A stretch of 43,663 nucleotides of DNA, taken from contig JAJBTX010000122.1 of assembly GCA_020860645.1 (NCBI GenBank), positions 1 through 43,663 on the forward strand, given 5' to 3'. Source of the stretch: Lachnospiraceae bacterium. GTDB taxonomy: Bacteria > Bacillota > Clostridia > Lachnospirales > Lachnospiraceae. This document shows, piece by piece, positions 32,360-40,083 of this stretch (positions are counted from its first letter, which is position 1; the number at the start of each line of letters is the position of its first letter). The position numbers and the translations under genes were made by a program. The notes under the pieces were generated by a model. The model searched no databases. It was given only the letters and a program-made list of their open reading frames with translations, and had not been told where the DNA came from.

Positions 32360-33649
32360 ATGAAAACAGCCGCCTTTCACAATCTGGGCTGCAAGGTAAA
32401 CGCCTATGAGATGGAGGCCATGCAGGAGCTGCTGACAGCGCATGGCTATGCGATCGTGCCCTTTGAGGAGCGTGCGGATGTCTATGTGGTCAATACCTGC
32501 AGTGTGACGAATATCGCGGATAAAAAATCGAGGCAGATGCTGCACCGCGCAAAGCGGCGCAATCCGGAGGCTGTCATCGTGGCGGTGGGCTGCTACGTAC
32601 AGTCCGCGGGCGAAAAGCTTCTCGAAGACGCGGCGGTCGACATCCTGATCAGTAACAATGAGAAGAGCCGCCTGCCGGAGCTTCTGGAGGCCTGGGAGAA
32701 GGAACATTCTGCGGGGACGGTTCGCGACCTCAGCCGCGAACACAATTATGAAGAGCTCGCTATCAGCGGAACAGGAGAGCATACGAGGGCCTTTGTAAAA
32801 ATACAGGACGGCTGCGACCAGTTCTGCAGCTATTGCATCATCCCCTACACGCGGGGACGCATGCGTAGCCGCCGCCTGCCGGATATCCTGGCGGAAGTCC
32901 GGCGGCTGGCGGAAGGAGGCTGTCAGGAGCTGGTTCTGACCGGTATCCATCTCGATTCCTATGGCGTCGACCTGGATGGGGAGAGCCTGCTGACGGTAAT
33001 TGAGGCGTTGAATGAAATCGACGGTATCCGTCGTATCCGTCTCGGTTCGCTGGAGCCGCGCATCATGACGGAGGATTTTGTCCGCGCGCTGGCTGCGCAG
33101 GAGAAGCTCTGCCCGCACTTTCACCTGTCGCTGCAGAGCGGCTGCGACGCGACGCTGCGTCGCATGAACCGCAAGTATGATACAGAACAGTTCCGGCAGT
33201 GCTGCGCGCGTCTGCGCCGCTATTTCTCTGATCCGGCGCTGACGAGCGATGTGATCGTCGGCTTCCCCGGCGAGACGGACGAAGAATTTGCCGAAACGCT
33301 CGCCTTCCTGAAAGAAATCTGTTTTTACGAGACGCATGTCTTCCCCTACTCACGCCGAAAAGGGACACGCGCCGACCGCATGCCCGACCAGATTCCCGCG
33401 TCCGTGAAGGCGCAGCGCAGCGACATTCTCCTGGCCCTTTCGCAGGAGAACAGCCGCGCCTATCGCGAGCGGCTGATCGGAACCGAGGTGGAGGTGCTTC
33501 TCGAGGAGGCCTGCACGATCGACGGTGCACCATATCTCGTCGGCTACACCCGCGAGTACGTGAAAGTCGCCGTCCCCGCGGATGCGGGAGGCGTTAATCA
33601 GATATTGCACTGGTTTGTAGACAATGATACAATGCTGATGCCTGATTAG
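32360..33649 (+). CDS. mtaB: tRNA t6A37 methylthiotransferase MtaB
   Basis: 429 residues, radical-SAM methylthiotransferase. The UPF0004 domain at the N-terminus holds three cysteines for one 4Fe-4S cluster (LGCKVN, NTCSVTN, VGCYVQ). The radical-SAM cluster is CDQFCSYCIIPYTRGRMRSR (Cys at CxxxCxxC). A C-terminal TRAM-like part is present. It converts t6A to ms2t6A at position 37 of tRNAs reading ANN codons. The form LGCKVNAYE separates MtaB from MiaB (LGCQMNxxD) and RimO. GGAGGGAG precedes the ATG. In Bacillus the gene follows rsmE directly. Confidence 0.94.
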   Translation: MKTAAFHNLGCKVNAYEMEAMQELLTAHGYAIVPFEERADVYVVNTCSVTNIADKKSRQMLHRAKRRNPEAVIVAVGCYVQSAGEKLLEDAAVDILISNNEKSRLPELLEAWEKEHSAGTVRDLSREHNYEELAISGTGEHTRAFVKIQDGCDQFCSYCIIPYTRGRMRSRRLPDILAEVRRLAEGGCQELVLTGIHLDSYGVDLDGESLLTVIEALNEIDGIRRIRLGSLEPRIMTEDFVRALAAQEKLCPHFHLSLQSGCDATLRRMNRKYDTEQFRQCCARLRRYFSDPALTSDVIVGFPGETDEEFAETLAFLKEICFYETHVFPYSRRKGTRADRMPDQIPASVKAQRSDILLALSQENSRAYRERLIGTEVEVLLEEACTIDGAPYLVGYTREYVKVAVPADAGGVNQILHWFVDNDTMLMPD

Positions 33650-33667
33650 GTGAGAAAGGAAAGTTGT

Positions 33668-34945
33668 ATGAAGCACTACGTGAAGCTGTTCTTTAAATCA
33701 GTGGGAACTGTTTGTGTCTGCGCCTTGTTGGGGGGGGTTCTTTTACTCACGACGTTTTCCATACCCACGGATAGAATTGAGAAAAATGTCGCCGCATCTG
33801 CGGCAACCTTTGCAGAGGAGGGACCTTACCCGGAACTGTACGTTGTCAGGCGCAGCCTTCTTGACAATATTACGGATGCCATAATGCTGCTTAATGCGGC
33901 CTATTCCGATGACAGCAGTGTTCTTGAAAGGGCAATAGAAGTCAATCGGTTAACGGTCGAAGGAGAAAGCTCAGTCGGAACGCTTGTAGCTCATTATGCT
34001 GATGGAAAAGGGGGTACCGCAGTTTCTTATGCCAGATATTGGCATGGATATCTTGTAGTTCTCAAACCGCTGTTGTACTTTATTACATATGATCAGATCA
34101 GGATGCTTAATTTTTTCTTTGTTTTTGCCATGGCAACCGTATTGATTGCGGTCATGTGCCGGAAAAAACTGGGTATATACAGTATTCCCTATATCATTTC
34201 GCTTTTCCTGATAGACCCGTTTGCCATTTCCAAATCGCTGCAATATTCGTCAGTTTATTATATTTACACGATTGCGTCTATTGTGCTTATTCTCGCAAAG
34301 GACTATCTGGATAAATCGATTGACAGGCTGGTCATTTTCTTTGTGCTTACAGGCTGCGTGACGAGCTATATGGATTTTTTAACAGCTCCGCTGCTGACCT
34401 TTGGAATACCCGCGACATTCTATCTTTGCATGTCGAAAAAATCTGTGAAGGACACTGCGAAAACTCTGGTATATATATTGACGGCATGGGGATTCGGATA
34501 TATAGGAATGTGGGCAGGAAAATGGATATTGGGGACCCTTCTGGGAAACACAAATATTATTATGGATGCAGTCGAGCAGGTTCTGAATCGTATGTCAACA
34601 CATGATGATGGTGGAGTTTCTTTCACGTTTCTCGGTACGCTCAGACGCCAGGCGTATAATTATAAAAATCCGATGTCTGTAGTTACTGCTGTTTACTTTT
34701 TAATTGCGGGCGTTCATTTTTTCAGACATGATCCAAAAGAAAGGCTGCATGATATGAAGTGGACGCTGTATCTGGCTGTTTGTCTTCTGCCGGTTTTGTG
34801 GTGCCTGGTTGTAAGCAATCATTCCTATGTTCATCACTTTTTTACTTTTCGTATGTTTATGATATCTGCGTTTTCTGGTATGTGCCTGATTACCAGCTAT
34901 GCTGTTAAAGCAGATACGCTGACACTTGATGAGCCCGCGCCCTGA
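33668..34945 (+). CDS. Polytopic membrane protein of unknown function, A+T-rich
   Basis: 425 residues with about 10 membrane helices. The first is VCVCALLGGVLLLTTF, followed by an outside loop of about 110 residues (IPTDRIEKNVAASAATF to YARYWHGYLVV) and then a dense run of helices. The layout, a large loop between helices 1 and 2, is that of GT-C glycosyltransferases and glycan-assembly proteins, but no family was recognised. The DNA is clearly richer in A+T than the genes on both sides, suggesting transfer. ATG 33668 follows AAAGGAAAG. It runs 18 nt after mtaB and is followed by the structured element at 34979. Confidence 0.65.
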   Translation: MKHYVKLFFKSVGTVCVCALLGGVLLLTTFSIPTDRIEKNVAASAATFAEEGPYPELYVVRRSLLDNITDAIMLLNAAYSDDSSVLERAIEVNRLTVEGESSVGTLVAHYADGKGGTAVSYARYWHGYLVVLKPLLYFITYDQIRMLNFFFVFAMATVLIAVMCRKKLGIYSIPYIISLFLIDPFAISKSLQYSSVYYIYTIASIVLILAKDYLDKSIDRLVIFFVLTGCVTSYMDFLTAPLLTFGIPATFYLCMSKKSVKDTAKTLVYILTAWGFGYIGMWAGKWILGTLLGNTNIIMDAVEQVLNRMSTHDDGGVSFTFLGTLRRQAYNYKNPMSVVTAVYFLIAGVHFFRHDPKERLHDMKWTLYLAVCLLPVLWCLVVSNHSYVHHFFTFRMFMISAFSGMCLITSYAVKADTLTLDEPAP

Positions 34946-34978
34946 AGAATTTATGCTTTGCTCTTCGTCCATAACGGA

Positions 34979-35196
34979 GCCCGGCAGGATGGGTCCACCA
35001 ATTCGTAGCATGGTCTGAGCGGAGGCAGTATCCCCGGCTCGAACCATCGGGAGACGCCGGCACTTAGCGAACGCGAGCCCGGAGGGCGAAGGGTGAGCTT
35101 AGTACCGTTGCGTCTCACGCTGAGCGAGAGCGAGTTCGAGCGGGAATACCGACGCAGCTCAGGCCGCGATTCTAGAGGAACCCTATCCTGCCGGGC
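34979..35196 (+). ncRNA. Structured RNA candidate of about 218 nt, closed by a perfect 12-bp stem
   Basis: The 348-bp gap between the membrane protein and ireB has no gene. GCCCGGCAGGAT (34979-34990) pairs perfectly with ATCCTGCCGGGC (35185-35196) across 194 nt, extended inward by GGGT/ACCC with one bulge. Inside are ACCA/TGGT (34997-35000/35011-35014), CCGGC/GCCGG (35034-35038/35056-35060), GTGAG/CTCAC (35093-35097/35114-35118) and CTGAGC/GCTCAG (35120-35125/35157-35162). This multi-stem, single-closure form is typical of a large noncoding RNA. Size and closure recall the raiA-motif RNA of Firmicutes, but this was not checked against a model. It does not look like tmRNA, RNase P RNA or 6S RNA. 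Strand is inferred from the neighbours. Confidence 0.6.
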
Positions 35197-35293
35197 GTCA
35201 TTCGCGTCTCACTCGAAGCGTGTCGGAAAAAAGTCGTTGAATTTGAGGGCGGATTATAGTAAACTAATAGAAGACTACAGTTGAGGGCGTGTA

Positions 35294-35572
35294 ATGATGA
35301 AAAAACTGGAGAACACACAGTATTTCAAAATCCAATCCGACCAGGAGATCAAGGTCGGCGAAGTCCTGCAGCTGGTTTATCAGGCCATGACCGAGAAAGG
35401 CTATGATCCGGTGAATCAGATCGTGGGCTATATTATGTCCGGCGACCCGACCTACATCACCAGCCATAAGGGAGCCCGGAGCCTGATTATGAAAGTGGAA
35501 CGGGATGAGCTCGTCGAAGAGCTGCTGCGGGCGTATGTAGAGCAGACGATGAAGGCTCCGGATAAAAAATGA
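35294..35572 (+). CDS. ireB: IreB family regulatory phosphoprotein (UPF0297)
   Basis: 92 residues, full-length match to IreB/Yrz[40 protein letters not shown] and [20 protein letters not shown]. In Enterococcus IreB is a target of the Ser/Thr kinase IreK and lowers cephalosporin resistance. The order ireB-ruvX-DUF1292 is conserved in Firmicutes. It overlaps ruvX by four bases. The ribosome site is weak (GAGGG); ATG 35297 is the alternative start. A TATAGT at 35255-35260 may be its -10. Confidence 0.93.
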   Translation: MMKKLENTQYFKIQSDQEIKVGEVLQLVYQAMTEKGYDPVNQIVGYIMSGDPTYITSHKGARSLIMKVERDELVEELLRAYVEQTMKAPDKK

Positions 35573-36006
35573 GGATCATGGGTCTGGATTACGGCTCCAA
35601 AACCGTGGGAGTCGCCCTGAGCGATGCGCTTCTTCTGACTGCCCAGCCGCTTGAGACGATCGAGAGGCCCAGGGAAGATAAGCTTCGTCGGACGCTGGCG
35701 CGGATTGAGTCGCTGTGCGGGGAATACCAGGTGGAGAGAATCGTGGTGGGTTTCCCCAAAAATATGAATAATACCATAGGGGACAGAGCTGAGAAATCGC
35801 AGGAATTTGCAGAAATGCTGAACAGGCGGACAGGTCTGCCTGTTGTGATGTGGGACGAACGCCTGACGACAGTGGCGGCGGAGCGCTCGCTTATGGAGAG
35901 CGGCGTGCGCCGGGAGCACAGAAAAGCGTATGTGGATCAGATCGCGGCCGTATTCATTCTGCAGGGCTATCTGGACGCAAACAGGGGAAAAGAATGGAAA
36001 AACTGA
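35569..36006 (+). CDS. ruvX: Holliday junction resolvase-like RNase H-fold protein
   Basis: 145 residues, YqgF/RuvX family. It has [16 protein letters not shown] with the first catalytic Asp, the middle [27 protein letters not shown] with the second acid, and [20 protein letters not shown] with the third. In the family the protein is linked to Holliday junction cleavage and to 16S rRNA 5'-end processing. The start overlaps the ireB stop (ATGA). Confidence 0.95.
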   Translation: MRIMGLDYGSKTVGVALSDALLLTAQPLETIERPREDKLRRTLARIESLCGEYQVERIVVGFPKNMNNTIGDRAEKSQEFAEMLNRRTGLPVVMWDERLTTVAAERSLMESGVRREHRKAYVDQIAAVFILQGYLDANRGKEWKN

Positions 36007-36251
36007 CATTTCTGGGAAAAGACGGGGATGCGATGGAGCTCTATGTCGTGGAGCAGACCCGTATTGCCGGCGTCAATTATCTGCTGGCGGCGGATTCGGA
36101 GGATGAGGACGGGGAGTGCCTGATCCTGAAGGATGTTGCGCCCGAGCAGGAGCAGGAGAGCATCTACGAGATTGTGGAGGACGAAAGAGAATTAAACGGT
36201 GTGCTGGCCGTTTTTGAGCAGCTTCTGGACGACGTGGAGATTCAGAAGTAG
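35994..36251 (+). CDS. DUF1292 domain-containing protein
   Basis: 85 residues, acidic and soluble. [20 protein letters not shown], then [20 protein letters not shown], and the end [17 protein letters not shown] are the DUF1292 (YrzB-like) pattern. Its biochemical role is unknown; it always sits with ireB and ruvX in Firmicutes. It starts inside ruvX (13-nt overlap) with AGGGGA upstream. Confidence 0.9.
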   Translation: MEKLTFLGKDGDAMELYVVEQTRIAGVNYLLAADSEDEDGECLILKDVAPEQEQESIYEIVEDERELNGVLAVFEQLLDDVEIQK

Positions 36252-36278
36252 GGAAAAAAGAAAACAGGAGGTTATTGT

Positions 36279-37943
36279 TTGAAAAATCTGAATAACTCGA
36301 AACTGCGCATGATTCCGCTCGGCGGACTTGAGCAGATTGGAATGAATATAACTGCCTTCGAATTCGAGGACAGTATTGTTGTGGTGGACTGCGGTCTGGC
36401 ATTCCCGGAGGATGATATGCTGGGCATTGATCTGGTGATCCCGGACGTCAGCTACCTGAAACAGAACATCGACAAGGTGAAGGGCTTTGTCATCACGCAC
36501 GGGCATGAGGATCATATCGGTGCGCTGCCCTATATTTTAAAGGAAATCAATGTTCCGGTTTACGCGACACGGCTGACGATCGCTCTGATCGAAGGAAAGC
36601 TCGAAGAGCATGGGATGCTCGCCACGACGCGGCGGAAAGTCGTGCAGCACGGTCAGTCCATCAACCTGGGTAAGTTTCGTGTGGAGTTCATCAAGACGAA
36701 CCACAGCATCGCGGACGCGTCCGCCCTCGCGATCTATTCCCCGGCCGGTATTGTTGTGCATACCGGTGATTTCAAGGTCGATTATACGCCGGTGTACGGC
36801 GACAGCATTGATCTGCAGCGCTTTGCGGAGATCGGCAGGAAGGGTGTGCTGGCGCTGCTCTGCGACAGCACGAATGCGGAACGCCCGGGTATCACGATGT
36901 CAGAGAAGACGGTGGGGCACACGATGGATGCGCTCTTCGCGGAGCACTGCAATTCCCGGATCATCGTGGCGACCTTCGCCTCCAATGTGGACCGTGTACA
37001 GCAGATCGTCAATTCTGCCTGCAAGTATAATAAAAAAGTCGTGATCGAGGGGCGCAGTATGGTGAATGTCATCTCGACGGCGACGGAACTCGGCTACATT
37101 CATATGCCAGAGAATACACTGATTGATATTGAACGGCTGAACGATTATCCGCCGGAGTCGACGGTGCTGATCACAACCGGCAGCCAGGGCGAATCCATGG
37201 CGGCGCTGTCACGTATGGCGCAGAATATTCACCGCAAGGTGCATATCATGCCGGGCGATACGGTAATCTTCAGCTCCAATCCGATCCCGGGCAATGAGAA
37301 GGCGGTGTCGAAGGTGATCAACGAACTCTCCGCGAAGGGGGCGAACGTCATTTTCCAGGACGCGCATGTGTCCGGCCACGCCTGTCAGGAGGAGATCAAG
37401 CTGATCTACTCGCTCGTGCATCCGAAATACGCGATTCCGGTACACGGGGAATACCGTCATCTGAAGGCGCAAGCGGCGATCGCCGCACAGCTCGGTATCC
37501 CGAAGGAGAATATTTTCGTGCTCAAGTCCGGCGACGTGATTGAGATGGACGCGGAGTCGGCGAAGGTCGTGGACAAGGTTCACACGGGCGCGGTTTTTGT
37601 GGATGGGCTCGGCGTGGGCGATGTCGGCACGATCGTGCTGCATGACCGCCAGCATCTGGCCGAGGACGGGATTATCATTATTGTAATGACGCTGGACCGC
37701 GCGGGCAATACGCTGCTGTCCGGGCCGGACATCGTCTCCCGCGGCTTTGTCTATGTGCGGGAGTCGGAGGATCTGATGGAGCATGCGCGCGCCGTCGTCT
37801 ATGAGGCGGTGGAGCGTTGCCTGGACCGTCACATTACAGACTGGGGCAAGATGAAGAATATCATGAAGGACGCGCTGGGCGACTATATCAGAAAGACGAC
37901 GAAGAGAAATCCGATGATCCTTCCGATCATCATGGAAGTATAA
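36279..37943 (+). CDS. rnj: Ribonuclease J
   Basis: 554 residues, metallo-beta-lactamase/beta-CASP nuclease. The metal motif HGHEDHIGALPY (HxHxDH), then IKTNHSIADASALAI, VVHTGDFKVDYTP and LLCDSTNAERPG are all intact. The beta-CASP part has TTGSQGESMAALSRM and FSSNPIPGNEKAVSK, and VHVSGHA-like and HGEYRHLKAQA motifs follow. It has 5'-3' exonuclease and endonuclease activity on mRNA and rRNA. The start is TTG at 36279, 7 nt after ACAGGAGG; no better in-frame start is near. Confidence 0.95.
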   Translation: MKNLNNSKLRMIPLGGLEQIGMNITAFEFEDSIVVVDCGLAFPEDDMLGIDLVIPDVSYLKQNIDKVKGFVITHGHEDHIGALPYILKEINVPVYATRLTIALIEGKLEEHGMLATTRRKVVQHGQSINLGKFRVEFIKTNHSIADASALAIYSPAGIVVHTGDFKVDYTPVYGDSIDLQRFAEIGRKGVLALLCDSTNAERPGITMSEKTVGHTMDALFAEHCNSRIIVATFASNVDRVQQIVNSACKYNKKVVIEGRSMVNVISTATELGYIHMPENTLIDIERLNDYPPESTVLITTGSQGESMAALSRMAQNIHRKVHIMPGDTVIFSSNPIPGNEKAVSKVINELSAKGANVIFQDAHVSGHACQEEIKLIYSLVHPKYAIPVHGEYRHLKAQAAIAAQLGIPKENIFVLKSGDVIEMDAESAKVVDKVHTGAVFVDGLGVGDVGTIVLHDRQHLAEDGIIIIVMTLDRAGNTLLSGPDIVSRGFVYVRESEDLMEHARAVVYEAVERCLDRHITDWGKMKNIMKDALGDYIRKTTKRNPMILPIIMEV

Positions 37944-37953
37944 GGACGATAGC

Positions 37954-38358
37954 ATGTCGAAGCAAAAGAAAAAACAATCGAGCATGGCGCTTGCGGTGTC
38001 GCTGACCCTGTTTCGGATCGCGCTGCTGCTCTTTGTCATTGCGGCCGTCATCCGGGTGGGAGAGTACGCCTACACGTTTACTTATCGCGTGGTTTCGGAT
38101 GCCGCGATGGAGGAGGAGCCGGGGCGCGACATCAGTGTGACGATCAACAGCAGCATGACAGACAGCGATATCGCGGAAGTGCTGGAGAACAAAGGCCTGG
38201 TCGAGAGTGCCAGGATCTTTCGCATGCAGCTTAAGGCCTTCCAGTATGACGGCGAACTGCAGCCCGGAAGTTATATTCTGAATACGTCTATGACGCCGAG
38301 CGAGATGATGGCGGAAATGGCCGGCGAGGAGGAGAGCGAGGACTCGGATGATGAGTAA
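37954..38358 (+). CDS. MltG-like membrane protein reduced to anchor and LysM-like part
   Basis: 134 residues. A basic N-terminus, one membrane helix (VSLTLFRIALLLFVIAAVIR) and a short outside domain with SVTINSSMTDSDIAEVLENK and GELQPGSYILNTSMTPSEMM. These match the membrane and LysM-like parts of MltG/YceG. The lytic transglycosylase domain with its catalytic Glu is absent; full MltG has over 330 residues. Similar short forms occur in Clostridia, so it is a family variant rather than a fresh truncation (inference). It overlaps the U32 gene. Confidence 0.8.
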   Translation: MSKQKKKQSSMALAVSLTLFRIALLLFVIAAVIRVGEYAYTFTYRVVSDAAMEEEPGRDISVTINSSMTDSDIAEVLENKGLVESARIFRMQLKAFQYDGELQPGSYILNTSMTPSEMMAEMAGEEESEDSDDE

Positions 38359-39583
38359 GAGTCCGGAACTCCTGCTGCCGGCCGGCAGCCCTGAGGTGCT
38401 GAAGACCGCCGTGGCCTTCGGCGCGGACGCTGTCTATATCGGCGGCGAGGCTTACGGCCTGCGCGCGAAGGCAAAGAATTTTACCATGGATGAGATGGCG
38501 GAAGGCGTCTGTTTTGCGCATGAGCATGGCGTAAAAGTCTATGTGACGGCCAATGTTCTGGCGCATGACGAGGACCTTCGCGGGGCGGAGCAGTATTTTA
38601 AGGAGCTTAAAAATATCCGCCCGGACGCGCTGATCATCTCAGATCCGGGGCTTTTCCTGACCGCGCGCGAGAACTGCCCGGAGATTCCGGTTCATATTTC
38701 TACCCAGGCAAACAATCTGAACTATAAGGCTTTTCGCTTCTGGCATCAGCTCGGAGCTTCGCGCGTCGTGACCGGACGCGAGCTTTCTCTGATGGAGATC
38801 CGGGAAATCCGTGAGCACATTCCGGAAGACCTCGAGATCGAGACCTTTGTGCACGGCGCGATGTGCGTCTCCTACTCGGGCCGCTGTCTCTTAAGCAATT
38901 ACCTGGCGGGGCGGGACGCGAACCGCGGTTCCTGCGCGCATCCCTGCCGCTGGAGCTACGCGGTGATGGAGGAGACTAGGCCGGGCGAGTACATGCCGCT
39001 CTACGAAAATGAGCGCGGCACCTTCCTGTTCAGTTCGAAGGATCTGTGCATGGTGGAACATCTGCCGGATCTCATCGCGGCGGGTGTGGACAGCCTGAAG
39101 GTGGAGGGGCGGATGAAGTCGGCACTCTATGTGGCGTCTGTCGGACGCGCCTACCGGCGGGCGCTCGATGATCTGAGGAAAGATACGGAGCTTTATCAGA
39201 AAAATCTGCCCTGGTATCGCAGGGAGATCGGAAGCTGCACGCACCGGGAGTTTACGACCGGTTTTTTCTATGGGAAAGCAGATCGGAACGCGCAGGATTA
39301 TGAGAGCAGTACTTACCATAAGGAGTACAGCTATCTCGGCCTGGTGGGCGAGACGGAGGCGGACGGCTGTTTTCGCCTCGAACAGAGGAATAAGTTCACA
39401 GTCGGCGAGAAGATCGAGATCATGAAGCCGGACGGGAGAAACGTGGAGGCAAGGGTTCTGAGCATCCGGGATGAAGCAGGCGCTCAGATGGAGAGCGCGC
39501 CGCACGCGAAGCAGAAACTGCTCGTAAAGCTTGATACGCCGCCGGCACAGTTTGATATTCTGCGGCGGCAGGAGAAGGAATGA
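38348..39583 (+). CDS. U32 family peptidase / RNA hydroxylation protein (TrhP/RlhA-like)
   Basis: 411 residues (ATG 38351 is an equal alternative). The N-terminal TIM-barrel-like part has ELLLPAGSPEVLKTAVAFGA and AVYIGGEAYGLRAKAKNF. The U32 hallmark segment is ETFVHGAMCVSYSGRCLLSN, then NRGSCAHPCRWSY with conserved cysteines likely to bind an Fe-S cluster, and SKDLCMVEHLPDLIAAGVDS. Members once called collagenase-like peptidases are now tied to 5-hydroxyuridine in tRNA (TrhP) or 5-hydroxycytidine in rRNA (RlhA). Which branch applies here is open. In Bacillus such genes lie next to mltG, as here. Confidence 0.9.
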   Translation: MMSKSPELLLPAGSPEVLKTAVAFGADAVYIGGEAYGLRAKAKNFTMDEMAEGVCFAHEHGVKVYVTANVLAHDEDLRGAEQYFKELKNIRPDALIISDPGLFLTARENCPEIPVHISTQANNLNYKAFRFWHQLGASRVVTGRELSLMEIREIREHIPEDLEIETFVHGAMCVSYSGRCLLSNYLAGRDANRGSCAHPCRWSYAVMEETRPGEYMPLYENERGTFLFSSKDLCMVEHLPDLIAAGVDSLKVEGRMKSALYVASVGRAYRRALDDLRKDTELYQKNLPWYRREIGSCTHREFTTGFFYGKADRNAQDYESSTYHKEYSYLGLVGETEADGCFRLEQRNKFTVGEKIEIMKPDGRNVEARVLSIRDEAGAQMESAPHAKQKLLVKLDTPPAQFDILRRQEKE

Positions 39584-39687
39584 AGATTGTGCAGGCACTT
39601 CCCCATCCTGTGAGGCGGCGTGAACCGGCGCCCGGTGGTGCGGGACAGTGGGTATTTGTGGGCGAACGCGCCTGTTATAGATACTGA
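39580..39687 (+). CDS. Possible 35-residue small protein coupled to the U32 gene
   Basis: An ORF starts with ATG sharing ATGA with the U32 stop and ends in TGA at 39685-39687. The site GGAGAAGGA stands directly before the ATG. The product is basic, begins MKIVQALPHPVRRR and ends GERACYRY, with no membrane helix. Translational coupling supports it; no homology was recognised, so it could be chance. Confidence 0.35.
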   Translation: MKIVQALPHPVRRREPAPGGAGQWVFVGERACYRY

Positions 39688-39710
39688 AGAAGAACAGAGA
39701 GGGAGCGGAT

Positions 39711-40007
39711 ATGCATATAGAGGGGATCCTGCTTGGAGCAGTCTCGTTTTTGTCGATCGGCATCTTTCACCCGATTGTCATCTGGGCGGAGTACCATTTT
39801 ACCTGTAAGATATGGCCGGTTTTTCTCGCGGCGGGGCTGGTCTGTCTCGGGATCTCGACGCAGATGGAACAGATAATCGCCTCGGCGGTCGTCGGCGTCG
39901 TCGGTTTTTCCTGCCTTTGGAGCATCGTGGAGCTGCACCAGCAGAAAGAACGCGTGCGCAAGGGCTGGTTCCCGAAAAATCCGAAACATGAGCAGGATCA
40001 GGATTAA
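39711..40007 (+). CDS. DUF4491 family membrane protein
   Basis: 98 residues. It has the DUF4491 pattern: MHIEGILLGAVSFLSIGIFH, PIVIWAEYHFTCKIWPVFL, a third helix with AVVGVVGFSCLWSIVELHQQ and the basic ending KERVRKGWFPKNP. Three membrane helices are expected. Function is unknown; the family is frequent in Clostridia and Bacteroidetes. AGAGGGAGCGG precedes the ATG. The nrfA promoter starts just after its stop. Confidence 0.9.
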   Translation: MHIEGILLGAVSFLSIGIFHPIVIWAEYHFTCKIWPVFLAAGLVCLGISTQMEQIIASAVVGVVGFSCLWSIVELHQQKERVRKGWFPKNPKHEQDQD

Positions 40008-40013
40008 ATCTAT

Positions 40014-40042
40014 TTGACCCCGGCAGCGATCTGTGATACAAT
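40014..40042 (+). promoter_or_regulatory. Promoter of nrfA
   Basis: TTGACC (40014-40019), a 17-bp spacer and TACAAT (40037-40042), with TG at 40034-40035 as an extended -10. It starts seven bases after the DUF4491 stop. No clear FNR/CRP-type dyad (TTGAT-N4-ATCAA) is seen near it. Confidence 0.85.
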
Positions 40043-40083
40043 TTTTCTATATATGAAATCTGATGTGTGAAGAGGGAATGCAA

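Noticed and set aside
34979-35196. tmRNA, RNase P RNA or 6S RNA
   Set aside because: No tag-peptide region or tRNA-like ends, no RNase P conserved core, and the fold is multi-branched rather than one long 6S-type hairpin.
40020-40080. FNR/CRP-type site for oxygen or nitrite control of nrfA
   Set aside because: No TTGAT-N4-ATCAA or TGTGA-N6-TCACA dyad was found near the promoter.
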